A DNA stretch of 64,000 nucleotides from an uncultured Oscillospiraceae bacterium (GTDB taxonomy: Bacteria > Bacillota > Clostridia > Oscillospirales > Oscillospiraceae): assembly GCA_944385445.1 (NCBI GenBank), contig CALWXF010000001.1, positions 124,001 through 188,000 on the forward strand, written 5' to 3'. Position numbers and translations under genes: made by a program. Below, in pieces: positions 1 to 7,117 of the stretch. Numbering within the stretch: the stretch's first letter is position 1; each line of letters opens with the position of its first letter. Under the pieces are notes generated by a model. That model had not been told where the DNA came from, did not search any database, and worked only from the letters and a program-made list of their open reading frames with translations.

Positions 1-164
1 TGGGCATCAAGGCCGGTGACATCATCAAGCAGGTGTCCGCCATCGCCGGCGGTTCCGGCGGCGGTAAGCCCGACTCCGCCATGGGCGGAGGTAAGGATCC
101 CTTGATGGTGGACAACGCCCTGGCTATGGTGGACAATGTGGTGTCCATGAAGCTGGGCCTTTGA
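1..164 (+). CDS. alaS: Alanine--tRNA ligase, C-terminal end (partial)
   Basis: The window opens inside a reading frame whose first full codon is at base 3 and which stops at 162-164. The visible 53 residues read GIKAGDIIKQVSAIAGG and continue with a glycine-rich GGSGGGKPD segment and GGKDP. This is the signature of the extreme C-terminus (DHHA1 domain) of alanyl-tRNA synthetase, which helps tRNA-Ala recognition and dimerisation. The catalytic and editing domains lie outside the window. No neighbour is visible upstream; a repeat element follows 10 bases after the stop. Confidence 0.85.
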   Translation, partial: GIKAGDIIKQVSAIAGGSGGGKPDSAMGGGKDPLMVDNALAMVDNVVSMKLGL

Positions 165-174
165 GATAAGGAAA

Positions 175-298
175 GAGCCTCCCTTGTGTAAAGGGAGGTG
201 GCACGGCGCAGCCGTGACGGAGGGATTGTCCGTACCTGGTTGAAGTCAACCCCTCAGTCAGCCTTGCGGCTGACAGCTCCCCTTACACAGGGGAGCCG
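175..298 (+). repeat. Short palindromic repeat, copy 1
   Basis: About 124 bp bounded by imperfect inverted ends (gcctcccttgtgtaaaggg on the left; cccttacacaggggagcc on the right). Two internal hairpins are seen: cacggc-gca-gccgtg near 212 and gtcagc...gctgac near 267. Other copies lie at 3473-3602 and 8008-8161 in the same orientation. The outer arms and the words ggagggatt and cagtcagcc are conserved, while the first internal hairpin differs in sequence but stays paired. There is no ORF of its own. It looks like a MITE- or REP-like element; no family name is claimed. Confidence 0.8.
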
Positions 299-339
299 TA
301 GGGCTGCGGCTGTGTAGATCATAACAAGGAGTTGATACC

Positions 340-678
340 ATGTCTGATTGCCTCTTTTGTAAGATCGCAGCGGGGGAGATTCCCTCCAAGCGGGTGTATG
401 AGGACGAGGTGTGCGTGGCTTTCTACGATATCGACCCCCAGGCGCCCACCCACTTCCTGGTGATTCCCCGCCAGCACATCGCCTCCGTGGCAGAGGTCAG
501 CGAGGACAACGCCGCTCTGGCAGGCCACATGCTGGCCGTCATCGCCAAGGTGGCAAAGGACCTGGGCCTGGACAGCTACCGTGTGGTGTCCAACTGCGGC
601 GAGCAGGCGGGCCAGAGCGTGCATCACCTGCACTTCCACGTCCTGTCCGGCCGGGATATGACCTGGCCGCCGGGCTGA
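340..678 (+). CDS. HIT-family nucleotide-binding protein
   Basis: A 112-residue protein of the histidine-triad superfamily (HinT-like), which hydrolyses nucleoside phosphoramidates or adenylated small molecules in the cytoplasm. The HxHxH triad is seen as H96-L-H98-F-H100, followed by a short GRDMTWPPG tail. C4 and C7 (CLFC) form the half of a zinc site common in this subfamily. The length is typical. The start is supported by AAGGAG about 8 bases upstream. It stands alone between a repeat and a hairpin-rich spacer. The physiological substrate cannot be read from sequence. Confidence 0.93.
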   Translation: MSDCLFCKIAAGEIPSKRVYEDEVCVAFYDIDPQAPTHFLVIPRQHIASVAEVSEDNAALAGHMLAVIAKVAKDLGLDSYRVVSNCGEQAGQSVHHLHFHVLSGRDMTWPPG

Positions 679-681
679 GCC

Positions 682-777
682 CATTTTGAAAGGCCCGGAT
701 GGGCCTTCCAAAATGAAAGGGAATTGCATGGGGAATGGGGTTCGTTTTCTTGTGAAAAAGTCACCCCATTTCCCATG
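682..777. other. Two strong stem-loops after the HIT gene
   Basis: Directly after the HIT stop codon are two long hairpins. The first, 682-715, pairs cattttg and ggccc arms around ggat. The second, 727-777, pairs catggggaaatgggg-like arms around a T-rich loop. Neither is followed by a clean T-run, so they may be 3'-end protection structures or degenerate repeats rather than simple terminators. Confidence 0.5.
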
Positions 778-783
778 AGAAGT

Positions 784-920
784 GTTATTTTCCCGGCACA
801 TGTGGCGTGAAAATAACGGGATTTCAATTTATTTTCCCGCCTGCGGGCGGGAAAACTCTGCGAGGCTTTGGCAGAGCACGAGAAAGCTGCTCCCAGTGAA
901 ACCTGGGGGCGGCTTTTTTT
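784..920 (+). ncRNA. Candidate structured RNA ending in a terminator
   Basis: A string of hairpins in 137 bases without a plausible ORF: a perfect 9-bp stem (784-792 with 809-817), cccgcctgcgggcggg (836-851), ctctgc...gcagag (856-876), and finally agctgctcccag paired with ctgggggcggct followed by seven T residues (885-920). The last part is a convincing Rho-independent terminator. The segment could be a small RNA, a leader attenuator of serC (whose own promoter lies downstream at 1055), or the processed 3' end of the HIT transcript. No T-box GGN-ACC-GCG motif was found. I saw nothing else in 921-1050. Confidence 0.4.
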
Positions 921-1054
921 ATGCAACCTCCCCGCCCTCCCGGCATACACTGGGATGCTGCCCGAAAACCATGGGTGCTTTGTACAAAATGGACAGGGAG
1001 AAAATGTGGATTCGAGGGTAGTTTGCCAAAAAGATAACAGATGTATTTTTGGCG

Positions 1055-1083
1055 TTGACAGATGTCTTTCCTGGAACTATAAT
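1055..1083 (+). promoter_or_regulatory. Sigma-A promoter of serC-serA
   Basis: A perfect consensus promoter: TTGACA at 1055-1060, 17-bp spacer, TATAAT at 1078-1083. Ten bases downstream lies a 7-bp inverted repeat (cacacta at 1093-1099, tagtgtg at 1114-1120) that could be an operator or an early leader hairpin. Such a strong promoter suggests that expression is set by repression or attenuation rather than by weak initiation. Confidence 0.85.
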
Positions 1084-1147
1084 GTCATATAACACACTAA
1101 AGCGATAACATGATAGTGTGAAAAATCTCAGAGAGGAGAAACTGCTC

Positions 1148-2236
1148 ATGGGCAATCAACGAGTTTACAACTTTTCCGCAGGCCCTTCCATGCTCCCGCT
1201 GGAAGTCCTCACCCGAGCCGGGTCAGAGATCACCAATTATCAGGGCTCCGGCATGTCAGTGATGGAGATGAGCCACCGATCTAAGGTTTTTGACAAGATC
1301 TTTCAGGACACCAAGGAGCGGTTCATCAAGCTGTTCCATGTGCCTGACAACTATAAGGTGCTGTTTTTGCAGGGGGGAGCCTCGGGTCAGTTCTCCATGG
1401 TGCCCCTGAACCTCATCGGCAAGACGGGGAAGGCGGACTATGCCGTCACCGGTAACTTCTCCAACATCGCCTATAAGGAGGCCAAGAAGTACGGCCAGAT
1501 CAACCTGGCCGCCTCCAGCGAGGACCAGAATCACACCTATATTCCCACTCAGGACCAGCTGAAGCTGGACCCGGAGGCCAGCTACTTCCACTACTGCGCC
1601 AACAACACCATCTACGGCACCGAGTGGCAGTATGTGCCCGACACCGGGGACGTGCCCCTGGTGTGTGATATGTCCTCGGACTTCATGAGCCGAGTGGTGG
1701 ACGTGTCCAAGTATGGCATTATCTACGGCGGCGCTCAGAAGAATCTGGCCCCGGCGGGCCTCACCATTGCCATCGTCCGGGAGGACCTGGCGGGCCACGA
1801 GCTGCCCTATACCCCCCTCATCATGAACTACAAGACCATGATCGACAAGGACTCCATGTACAACACGCCCCCCTGCTGGTGCATCTACATGCTGGGGCTG
1901 GTGCTGGAGTGGCTGGAAGAGCGAGGCGGCGTGGAAGGCATGGAGAAGATCAAGCACGCCAAGGCCCAGCTGCTCTATGACGTGCTGGACGACTCCAAGC
2001 TGTTCACCTGCCCGGCCCAGAAGGGAAGCCGTTCCGACATGAACGTCACCTTCCGTACCGGAAACTCCGATCTGGACGCCAAGTTTGTCTCTGAGGCCAC
2101 AGCGGCGGGCTTTGTCAACCTCAAGGGCCACCGCAACGTGGGAGGTATGCGGGCCTCCATCTACAACGCCATGCCCACCGAAGGGGTGGAGAAGCTGGCG
2201 GACTTCATCCGGGCCTTTGACCAGGTCAACGGCTGA
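1148..2236 (+). CDS. serC: Phosphoserine aminotransferase
   Basis: PLP enzyme that transaminates 3-phosphohydroxypyruvate with glutamate to give O-phosphoserine, the second step of serine synthesis. The start is placed at ATG 1148 (MGNQRVYNFSAGPS, the usual SerC beginning), behind GAGAGGAG. An in-frame GTG at 1118 lacks this support. The protein has 362 residues, normal for the family. Visible motifs are QGGAS at about 75-79 and the PLP-lysine context YGGAQKN with K198. It is followed 17 bases later by serA, so the two form a serine operon under the 1055 promoter. No phosphoserine phosphatase gene is visible here. Confidence 0.96.
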   Translation: MGNQRVYNFSAGPSMLPLEVLTRAGSEITNYQGSGMSVMEMSHRSKVFDKIFQDTKERFIKLFHVPDNYKVLFLQGGASGQFSMVPLNLIGKTGKADYAVTGNFSNIAYKEAKKYGQINLAASSEDQNHTYIPTQDQLKLDPEASYFHYCANNTIYGTEWQYVPDTGDVPLVCDMSSDFMSRVVDVSKYGIIYGGAQKNLAPAGLTIAIVREDLAGHELPYTPLIMNYKTMIDKDSMYNTPPCWCIYMLGLVLEWLEERGGVEGMEKIKHAKAQLLYDVLDDSKLFTCPAQKGSRSDMNVTFRTGNSDLDAKFVSEATAAGFVNLKGHRNVGGMRASIYNAMPTEGVEKLADFIRAFDQVNG

Positions 2237-2253
2237 GACAGGGGGAAACCATC

Positions 2254-3420
2254 ATGTTTCGCATCAAAACCATGAATAAAATCGCCCAAGTTGGGCTCAA
2301 CCAGTTCCCCGCCGACTACCAGGTGGGGGACAACGTGGAGGGGGAGGAGGGCATTCTGGTCCGCTCCGCCAAGCTCCACGACTATCCCTTCCCCGACACC
2401 CTGTGGGGCATCGCCCGGGCGGGGGCAGGCACCAACAACATCCCGGTGGCCGAGTGTGCCCAGAAGGGCATTGTGGTGTTCAACACCCCCGGAGCCAACG
2501 CCAACGGCGTGAAGGAGCTGGTGCTTGCCGCTCTGCTCATGGCCTCCCGGGACCTGGTGGGGGGCGTGGAATGGGTGAAGGCCCAGGCCGCCACCCCTGA
2601 CACCGACGTGGCCGCTGCCGTGGAGAAGGGCAAGTCCGCCTTTGTGGGCCCCGAGCTGTACCGCAAGACCCTGGGTGTCATCGGCTTGGGTGCCATCGGC
2701 GCTCTGGTGGCCAATGCGGCCCTGTCCCTGGGGATGGAGGTGTACGGCTACGACCCCTTCCTGTCCGTGGACACCGCCCTGCGCCTGGACCGCCATGTGC
2801 ATGTGGTCAAGGACGTGGCCGAGCTGTACCGGGTCAGTGACTATGTGACCATCCATGTGCCCTACACCCCCGACACCCGCCACACCATCAACGCCGACAC
2901 CATCGCCCAGATGAAGGACGGGGTGCGGGTGGTGAATCTGGCCCGGGGTGAGCTGGTGGACGATGCGGCCATGATGGCCGCTTTGCAGAGCGGCAAGGTG
3001 GCCCGCTATGTCACCGACTTCCCCAACAACACCATCACCCTGGCCCCCAACGTGGTGCCCATTCCCCACCTGGGCGCCTCCACCCCCGAGAGCGAGGACA
3101 ACTGCGCCGTTATGGCCGCCCAGCAGCTGCGGGACTTCCTGGAGAACGGCAACATCAAAAACTCCGTGAACTTCCCCAACGTGGAGATGGAGCGGTCCGG
3201 GGTGCAGCGCCTGTGCATCATCCACCGCAACATTCCCGCCATGCTGGCCAACATCACCGCCCAGCTCTCCGGCGACGGGGTGAACGTGGAGAACATGACC
3301 AACAAGTCCCGGGGGGACTTCGCCTACACCCTGGTGGATGTGGGCTCTCCCGTGGAGGAGAGCGTCATTGACGACATCCGAGCCATTGACGGCATCATCC
3401 GGGTGAGAGTCATCGCATAA
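2254..3420 (+). CDS. serA: D-3-phosphoglycerate dehydrogenase
   Basis: NAD-dependent oxidation of 3-phosphoglycerate, the first step of serine synthesis. The 388 residues contain the dehydrogenase fold with a GLGAIG nucleotide-binding loop (144-149) and D167 as the likely NAD-selecting acid. The catalytic Arg is R231 (NLARGELVDD) and the catalytic His is H272 (PHLGAS). A C-terminal ACT-like serine-binding domain spans roughly 318-388. The acid normally found between Arg and His (DVFxxEP in many homologues) is not evident; the segment reads YVTDFPNNT. It is co-transcribed with serC and followed by a terminator. Confidence 0.92.
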   Translation: MFRIKTMNKIAQVGLNQFPADYQVGDNVEGEEGILVRSAKLHDYPFPDTLWGIARAGAGTNNIPVAECAQKGIVVFNTPGANANGVKELVLAALLMASRDLVGGVEWVKAQAATPDTDVAAAVEKGKSAFVGPELYRKTLGVIGLGAIGALVANAALSLGMEVYGYDPFLSVDTALRLDRHVHVVKDVAELYRVSDYVTIHVPYTPDTRHTINADTIAQMKDGVRVVNLARGELVDDAAMMAALQSGKVARYVTDFPNNTITLAPNVVPIPHLGASTPESEDNCAVMAAQQLRDFLENGNIKNSVNFPNVEMERSGVQRLCIIHRNIPAMLANITAQLSGDGVNVENMTNKSRGDFAYTLVDVGSPVEESVIDDIRAIDGIIRVRVIA

Positions 3421-3430
3421 GAGACAAGAG

Positions 3431-3463
3431 CAAGGCTTCCCAGCTTGGGGAGCCTTGTTTTTT
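3431..3463 (+). terminator. Terminator of serC-serA
   Basis: The stem caaggcttccc / ggggagccttg is followed by six T residues. It lies 10 bases after the serA stop and just before a copy of the short repeat. Confidence 0.9.
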
Positions 3464-3472
3464 GTGGCGCAC

Positions 3473-3602
3473 AAAGCCTCCCTTGTGTAAAGGGAGGTGG
3501 CCCGGCGTTAGCCGGGTCGGAGGGATTGTCTGCGGCTCCCTACCGTCAACCCCTCAGTCAGCCCTACGGGCTGGCAGCTCCCCTTACACAGGGGAGCCTT
3601 TA
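3473..3602 (+). repeat. Short palindromic repeat, copy 2
   Basis: A 130-bp copy of the element at 175, with ends aaagcctccc and gggagccttt. The first internal hairpin here is cccggc-gtta-gccggg, against cacggc-gca-gccgtg in copy 1: both arms changed together. The second hairpin is agcc-ctac-gggct. It inserts between the serA terminator and the promoter of the next gene. Confidence 0.8.
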
Positions 3603-3623
3603 ATCTGGTGGACGTGTGTCCCC

Positions 3624-3653
3624 TTGCGCCGTCATGCCCACCCATGGTATAGT
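3624..3653 (+). promoter_or_regulatory. Putative promoter of the PPTase gene
   Basis: TTGCGC at 3624-3629 and TATAGT at 3648-3653 with an 18-bp spacer, 35 bases upstream of the ATG and right after the repeat. It fits sigma-A moderately well. Confidence 0.5.
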
Positions 3654-3688
3654 TCAAAAAGTAACACACTCCTGGAGGAGGAGATATC

Positions 3689-4213
3689 ATGTCCACGAAA
3701 ATCTATGGCGTGAAAGGGGAGGACGGGCGCTGTCTCAGCCGTCCGCTGCTGCGGCTGGCCGCCCAGAAATACGGCTGGGGAGAGCTGCCCCAGTTGGAGC
3801 TGAGCCCCCGGGGCAAACCCCTCATCCCCGGGGAGGGGCGCTGGCTGTCCCTGTCCCACTCCGGGGGCTACGCCCTGTGTGCGCTGTCAGAGTGTCCCGT
3901 GGGGGTGGACATTGAGCTGGTAAAGCCCCATCGGCCCGGCCTGCCCGCCTTTTGCTTTGCAGAGGAGGAACTGCCCCTCTTTGATGGAAGTGACGGCAGT
4001 TTCACCCGCCTGTGGACCCTGAAAGAGAGCTTTTGCAAGCTGGGAGATACCCCCCTGTACCCACCCCGGAAGGTGCCTGTGCCGCCTCCCTGTCCTCACA
4101 AGAGCTACGAGGGGGAGGACTGGTGGGCCTCGGTGTGCTGCCAGGACACCCCGCCGGAGGGTATTGAGTGGGTAAATTTGGAGGAACTTGTTGAAATTTT
4201 TACCACATCTTAA
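3689..4213 (+). CDS. 4'-phosphopantetheinyl transferase (Sfp-like)
   Basis: Transfers phosphopantetheine from CoA to a serine of a carrier protein. The 174-residue protein shows the superfamily signatures in order: SLSHSGGY (54-61), GVDIE with metal-binding D74 and E76 (72-76), and WTLKESFCK with K112 and E113 (109-117). The ATG lies behind GGAGGAG. It is short for an Sfp-type enzyme, and the C-terminal third is proline- and cysteine-rich. No polyketide, peptide-synthetase or fatty-acid genes are nearby, so the target carrier protein is not given by context. It precedes a glycosyltransferase by 82 bases. Confidence 0.85.
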   Translation: MSTKIYGVKGEDGRCLSRPLLRLAAQKYGWGELPQLELSPRGKPLIPGEGRWLSLSHSGGYALCALSECPVGVDIELVKPHRPGLPAFCFAEEELPLFDGSDGSFTRLWTLKESFCKLGDTPLYPPRKVPVPPPCPHKSYEGEDWWASVCCQDTPPEGIEWVNLEELVEIFTTS

Positions 4214-4295
4214 AGAAACCTTAACCGGGTCTGAGGGAAAACCTAAAATGCCTTTGGTATGATGGGGTAGAACTAGAATGAAGGAGAACAAAGGC

Positions 4296-5363
4296 ATGAA
4301 CGTCCTGATTTTAACCGGAAAATTTGGTATGGGACACTGGTCTGCCTCTCAGGCCTTGCAGCAGCAGCTGGAGCGGGAGGGGCACCAGGTGCACACCGTG
4401 GATTTTTTTGACTACGCCATGCCCGAGCTGGCCCCCACCCTCTACCGGATGTTTGGGTGGCTGGTGAAATACGGCGGCGGCCTGTATAACCTGTTCCACC
4501 GTCTGACCCGCAACGTGGAGGGGGACATGCCCCTGGCCGGGGTGTGGGTGGAACATCTGGAGGAGCTGCTCTTGGAGACGGGGGCGGACGTGGTGGTGTC
4601 CACCCATCCCGTGTGCTCCTCGGTGGTGGCCCGGTACAAGCGGGAGGGGGGCGTGATGCCCCTGGTGACCTGCATCACCGATGTGACCAGCCACAGCGAG
4701 TGGATTCACCCCGGCACCGACTGCTATCTGGTGGCCTCCCGCCAGGTGCGCCAGGGTCTGGTGGACAAGGGGGTGGAGGCAGAGCGGATTCTGGTCTCCG
4801 GCATTCCCGTGGGCCAGCAGTTCACCGGAGGGAAACCCAACCGGGGCCAGCGGGAGCTGCTCATCATGGGAGGCGGCCTGGGGCTGATGCCCCGGCGGGA
4901 CCACTTCTACGAACAGCTCAACGCCCTGCCCGGGGTCCATGTGACCATTCTCACCGGGCGCAATGAGAAGCTGTATCAGCGTCTCCATGGGAAATATGAG
5001 AACATTGAGGTGGTGGGCTTCACCACCCAGGTGGACCAGTACATGGCCCGGGCCCACCTGATGCTGTCCAAGCCCGGGGGCATCACCGTCTTTGAGGCCA
5101 TTGCCAGCCGCCTGCCCATGCTGGTGTGGGCCCCCTTCCTGGAACAGGAGCGGGAGAACGCCCGGTTCCTGCTGGAGGCGGGCATGGCCCGCCTGACGGA
5201 CAAGGAGGAGGAGGCCTGCCTGTGGGCCATTGAGAGCACCTTGTATGACGAGGCAGGGCTGGCCAGTATGCGAACAGCCATGGAGAAGGCCTCCAACACC
5301 ATGTGCCGGGCGGCGGTGTGCGCTGTGGTGGAGCAGCTGGCCGGGGAGAAGGTGTACGCATGA
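4296..5363 (+). CDS. UgtP/MGDG-synthase-like glycolipid glycosyltransferase
   Basis: The protein resembles processive diacylglycerol glucosyl- or galactosyltransferases, which make membrane glycolipids at the cytoplasmic face. The N-terminus MNVLILTGKFGMGHWSA has the GxGH nucleotide-loop of the MGDG-synthase domain. The C-terminal GT28/GT-B half shows KPGGITVFEA at about 259-268, the UDP-sugar-binding loop. I chose ATG 4296 because AAGGAG sits 9 bases upstream; an in-frame ATG at 4278 overlaps that ribosome site. There are 355 residues. Its stop overlaps the next start (ATGA), so it is tightly coupled to a membrane protein of lipid-flippase type. Confidence 0.85.
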   Translation: MNVLILTGKFGMGHWSASQALQQQLEREGHQVHTVDFFDYAMPELAPTLYRMFGWLVKYGGGLYNLFHRLTRNVEGDMPLAGVWVEHLEELLLETGADVVVSTHPVCSSVVARYKREGGVMPLVTCITDVTSHSEWIHPGTDCYLVASRQVRQGLVDKGVEAERILVSGIPVGQQFTGGKPNRGQRELLIMGGGLGLMPRRDHFYEQLNALPGVHVTILTGRNEKLYQRLHGKYENIEVVGFTTQVDQYMARAHLMLSKPGGITVFEAIASRLPMLVWAPFLEQERENARFLLEAGMARLTDKEEEACLWAIESTLYDEAGLASMRTAMEKASNTMCRAAVCAVVEQLAGEKVYA

Positions 5364-6430
5364 AGCTGGGAAGCAAAAAACAGCTGGTGTGGTTTGGGGT
5401 CATGGGCCTGCTGCTGTGTGCCACCGCCTACACCATTTTGCGCCAGCAGTCCCCCCGGGAGCTGGCGGGGGCCATGGCCCGGGCGGATGTGCGGATTCTG
5501 TTACTGACCCTTCCCGTGATGGCCCTGTTCATCGCCTGTGAGGCGGGGGCCACCCGGCTGGTGCTGGGGGCCCTGGGCTGTGCCCAGCCCTTCCGGCGGT
5601 GCTATTTTTACTCGTGCACCGGGTTCTTTTTCAGCAACGTCACCCCCTCCGCCACGGGAGGACAGCCCGCCCAGGTGTACTACATGAACCGGGACGGGGT
5701 GCCGGTGGTGTCCGGCACCATCGACATGCTGCTGGTGAGCATTGGCTACCACACGGCGGTGGTGGGCTATGCCCTGGCGGCCCTGTACTTTGGCCGAGAC
5801 CTGCTGGAGCAGCTGGGCGGCCAGGTGGGAGTGCTCGTCGGGGTGGGCCTTGCCATCTTTGTGGTGCTGAATGTGGCCATGATTTTGCTGCTCTTCCTCC
5901 CCGGACCTGCCCGCCGGCTGGGGCGCTTCGGCATCGCCCTGGCCTGCCGCCTGGTGAAGCGGCTGGACCGAGGGGCTCTGGAGGAGAAGCTGGAGGGCGT
6001 GCTGGCCCAGTACCGCCAGGGGGCCCGGGTCATTGCCCGCAATCCCCTGGTGCTGGTGGGGGTGGTGGCCCTCAGCGGGGCCCAGCTGGGGTGCTCCTAT
6101 CTGGTGCCCTACCTGGTGTACCGGGCCTTTGGCCTGTCCGGCATGAGCCTTTTACAGGTGGCGGCGCTCCAGGTGCTGTGCACCGTGGCGGTGGGATTTC
6201 TCCCATTGCCTGGTTCCGCAGGAGCGGCGGAAGGGGTGTTTTTGCGCACCTTCTTGGCGGTGTTTGGCACGGGGCTGGTGGCCCCTGCCATGATCCTCTC
6301 CCGGACCATGAGCTGCTATCTGGTGCTGCTGGTCACCGGGGGCGTGACCCTGGTGGGGCACCTGCGGCGGAACATGGCCGGAAGAAATATGAAAACCTCT
6401 TGCAATCCCCTGAGGGGTGTGGTATCATAG
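5360..6430 (+). CDS. YbhN/AglD-type integral membrane protein
   Basis: A 356-residue polytopic protein of the lysylphosphatidylglycerol-synthase transmembrane superfamily (UPF0104), often described as flippase-like. The marker PSATGGQPAQVYYM lies at about 96-109, with several hydrophobic spans before and after. The start is the ATG that overlaps the glycosyltransferase stop by four bases; a longer GC-rich upstream extension in the same frame is a shadow. Coupling to the glycolipid synthase suggests a role in moving or modifying glycolipids, but this is inference. The last codons contain the secG promoter. Confidence 0.82.
   Translation: MKLGSKKQLVWFGVMGLLLCATAYTILRQQSPRELAGAMARADVRILLLTLPVMALFIACEAGATRLVLGALGCAQPFRRCYFYSCTGFFFSNVTPSATGGQPAQVYYMNRDGVPVVSGTIDMLLVSIGYHTAVVGYALAALYFGRDLLEQLGGQVGVLVGVGLAIFVVLNVAMILLLFLPGPARRLGRFGIALACRLVKRLDRGALEEKLEGVLAQYRQGARVIARNPLVLVGVVALSGAQLGCSYLVPYLVYRAFGLSGMSLLQVAALQVLCTVAVGFLPLPGSAGAAEGVFLRTFLAVFGTGLVAPAMILSRTMSCYLVLLVTGGVTLVGHLRRNMAGRNMKTSCNPLRGVVS
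6400..6428 (+). promoter_or_regulatory. secG promoter inside the upstream gene
   Basis: TTGCAA at 6400-6405, 17-bp spacer, TATCAT at 6423-6428; the -10 box overlaps the end of the YbhN-like reading frame. It allows secG to be expressed independently. Confidence 0.65.
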
Positions 6431-6490
6431 AAAATACTTGTAAGGGCTGTTGCGCCCATTTTTAGACTGTGACCGAAAGGATTGACTTCC

Positions 6491-6727
6491 ATGACCACTC
6501 CGCAGCTGATTCTGTCTATCGTTTACTTCGTGGTGTCTCTGGCCCTCATCGCCATCGTGATGCTCCAGTCCGGCAAGAGCGCTGGTCTGTCCGGTGCCAT
6601 CTCCGGTGCTGCTGACACCTTCCTGTCCAAGAACAAGGCCAAGACCGCCGACGCCCGCATGGCCAAGATGACCAAGTGGGTCGCCATCGTGTTCCTGGTT
6701 CTGACCATGGTTCTGACTCTGATCTAA
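6491..6727 (+). CDS. secG: Preprotein translocase subunit SecG
   Basis: A small 78-residue subunit of the SecYEG channel. Two transmembrane spans are seen (about 6-26 and 57-77), joined by the family loop LQSGKSAGLSGAISGAADTF. The ATG at 6491 follows AAAGGA by about 9 bases. It is the expected SecG length. A terminator follows at once, so the gene is monocistronic or ends the transcript. Confidence 0.95.
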   Translation: MTTPQLILSIVYFVVSLALIAIVMLQSGKSAGLSGAISGAADTFLSKNKAKTADARMAKMTKWVAIVFLVLTMVLTLI

Positions 6728-6743
6728 ACAATAGTAAGAGCGA

Positions 6744-6780
6744 GAAAAACCCTCGACCACATCGGTCGAGGGTTTTTATT
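6744..6780. terminator. Bidirectional terminator
   Basis: A 10-bp perfect stem, accctcgacc / ggtcgagggt, with A-runs on one side and T-runs on the other, between the convergent secG and XRE genes. It serves both strands. Confidence 0.9.
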
Positions 6781-7018
6781 TTACTTCCTGTTCCAAGTCA
6801 CGAAACAGTTCACTGTGAAAGAACTCCTCAATGGTGATGCCCAGGCCATCACACAGTTTTTTGATGGTGGAGATGGTGGTGCTGTGGTTGCGGCCGCTGA
6901 CAATGTTGTTGACGGTGGACTGGGTGACACCGCTAATTCGGCTGAGCTTGTTGATGGAAATATCTGCTTCCTGACACAATTGTACAATGCGCTCTTTGAC
7001 CGCTTCGCCGACATTCAT
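6776..7018 (-). CDS. XRE-family helix-turn-helix regulator
   Basis: An 80-residue, single-domain Cro/CI-type repressor. The helix-turn-helix is in INKLSRISGVTQSTVNNIVSG (about 22-42), followed by TISTIKKLCDGLGITIEEFF. The start MNVGEAVKERI is chosen because GAGGTGGGG sits a few bases upstream; a longer frame begins at 7054 without a ribosome site. It is divergent from the SLOG gene across a perfect palindrome at 7072-7105, the obvious candidate operator, which would make this a local switch. No prophage genes surround it. Confidence 0.85.
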   Translation of the reverse strand: MNVGEAVKERIVQLCQEADISINKLSRISGVTQSTVNNIVSGRNHSTTISTIKKLCDGLGITIEEFFHSELFRDLEQEVK

Positions 7019-7060
7019 GGGCCCCACCTCACTTCTAGTGAAAATGATACCCATTTTCTC

Positions 7061-7105
7061 TTGAAAAGATTAACCCTTTTGAGTTAAAATAAACTCAAAA
7101 GGGTT
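7061..7105. promoter_or_regulatory. 34-bp perfect palindrome and promoter between XRE and SLOG genes
   Basis: Arms aacccttttgagtt (7072-7085) and aactcaaaagggtt (7092-7105) are exact reverse complements around aaaata. A plus-strand promoter overlaps it: TTGAAA at 7061-7066, 18-bp spacer, TAAAAT at 7085-7090. A dimeric repressor bound here would block the SLOG promoter and probably the regulator's own. Confidence 0.75.
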
Positions 7106-7117
7106 GGTGATAATGAA

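Noticed and set aside
921-1147. A serine T-box or other riboswitch before serC
   Set aside because: No GGN-ACC-GCG antiterminator or specifier arrangement was found, and the promoter at 1055 leaves a leader of only about 57 bases.
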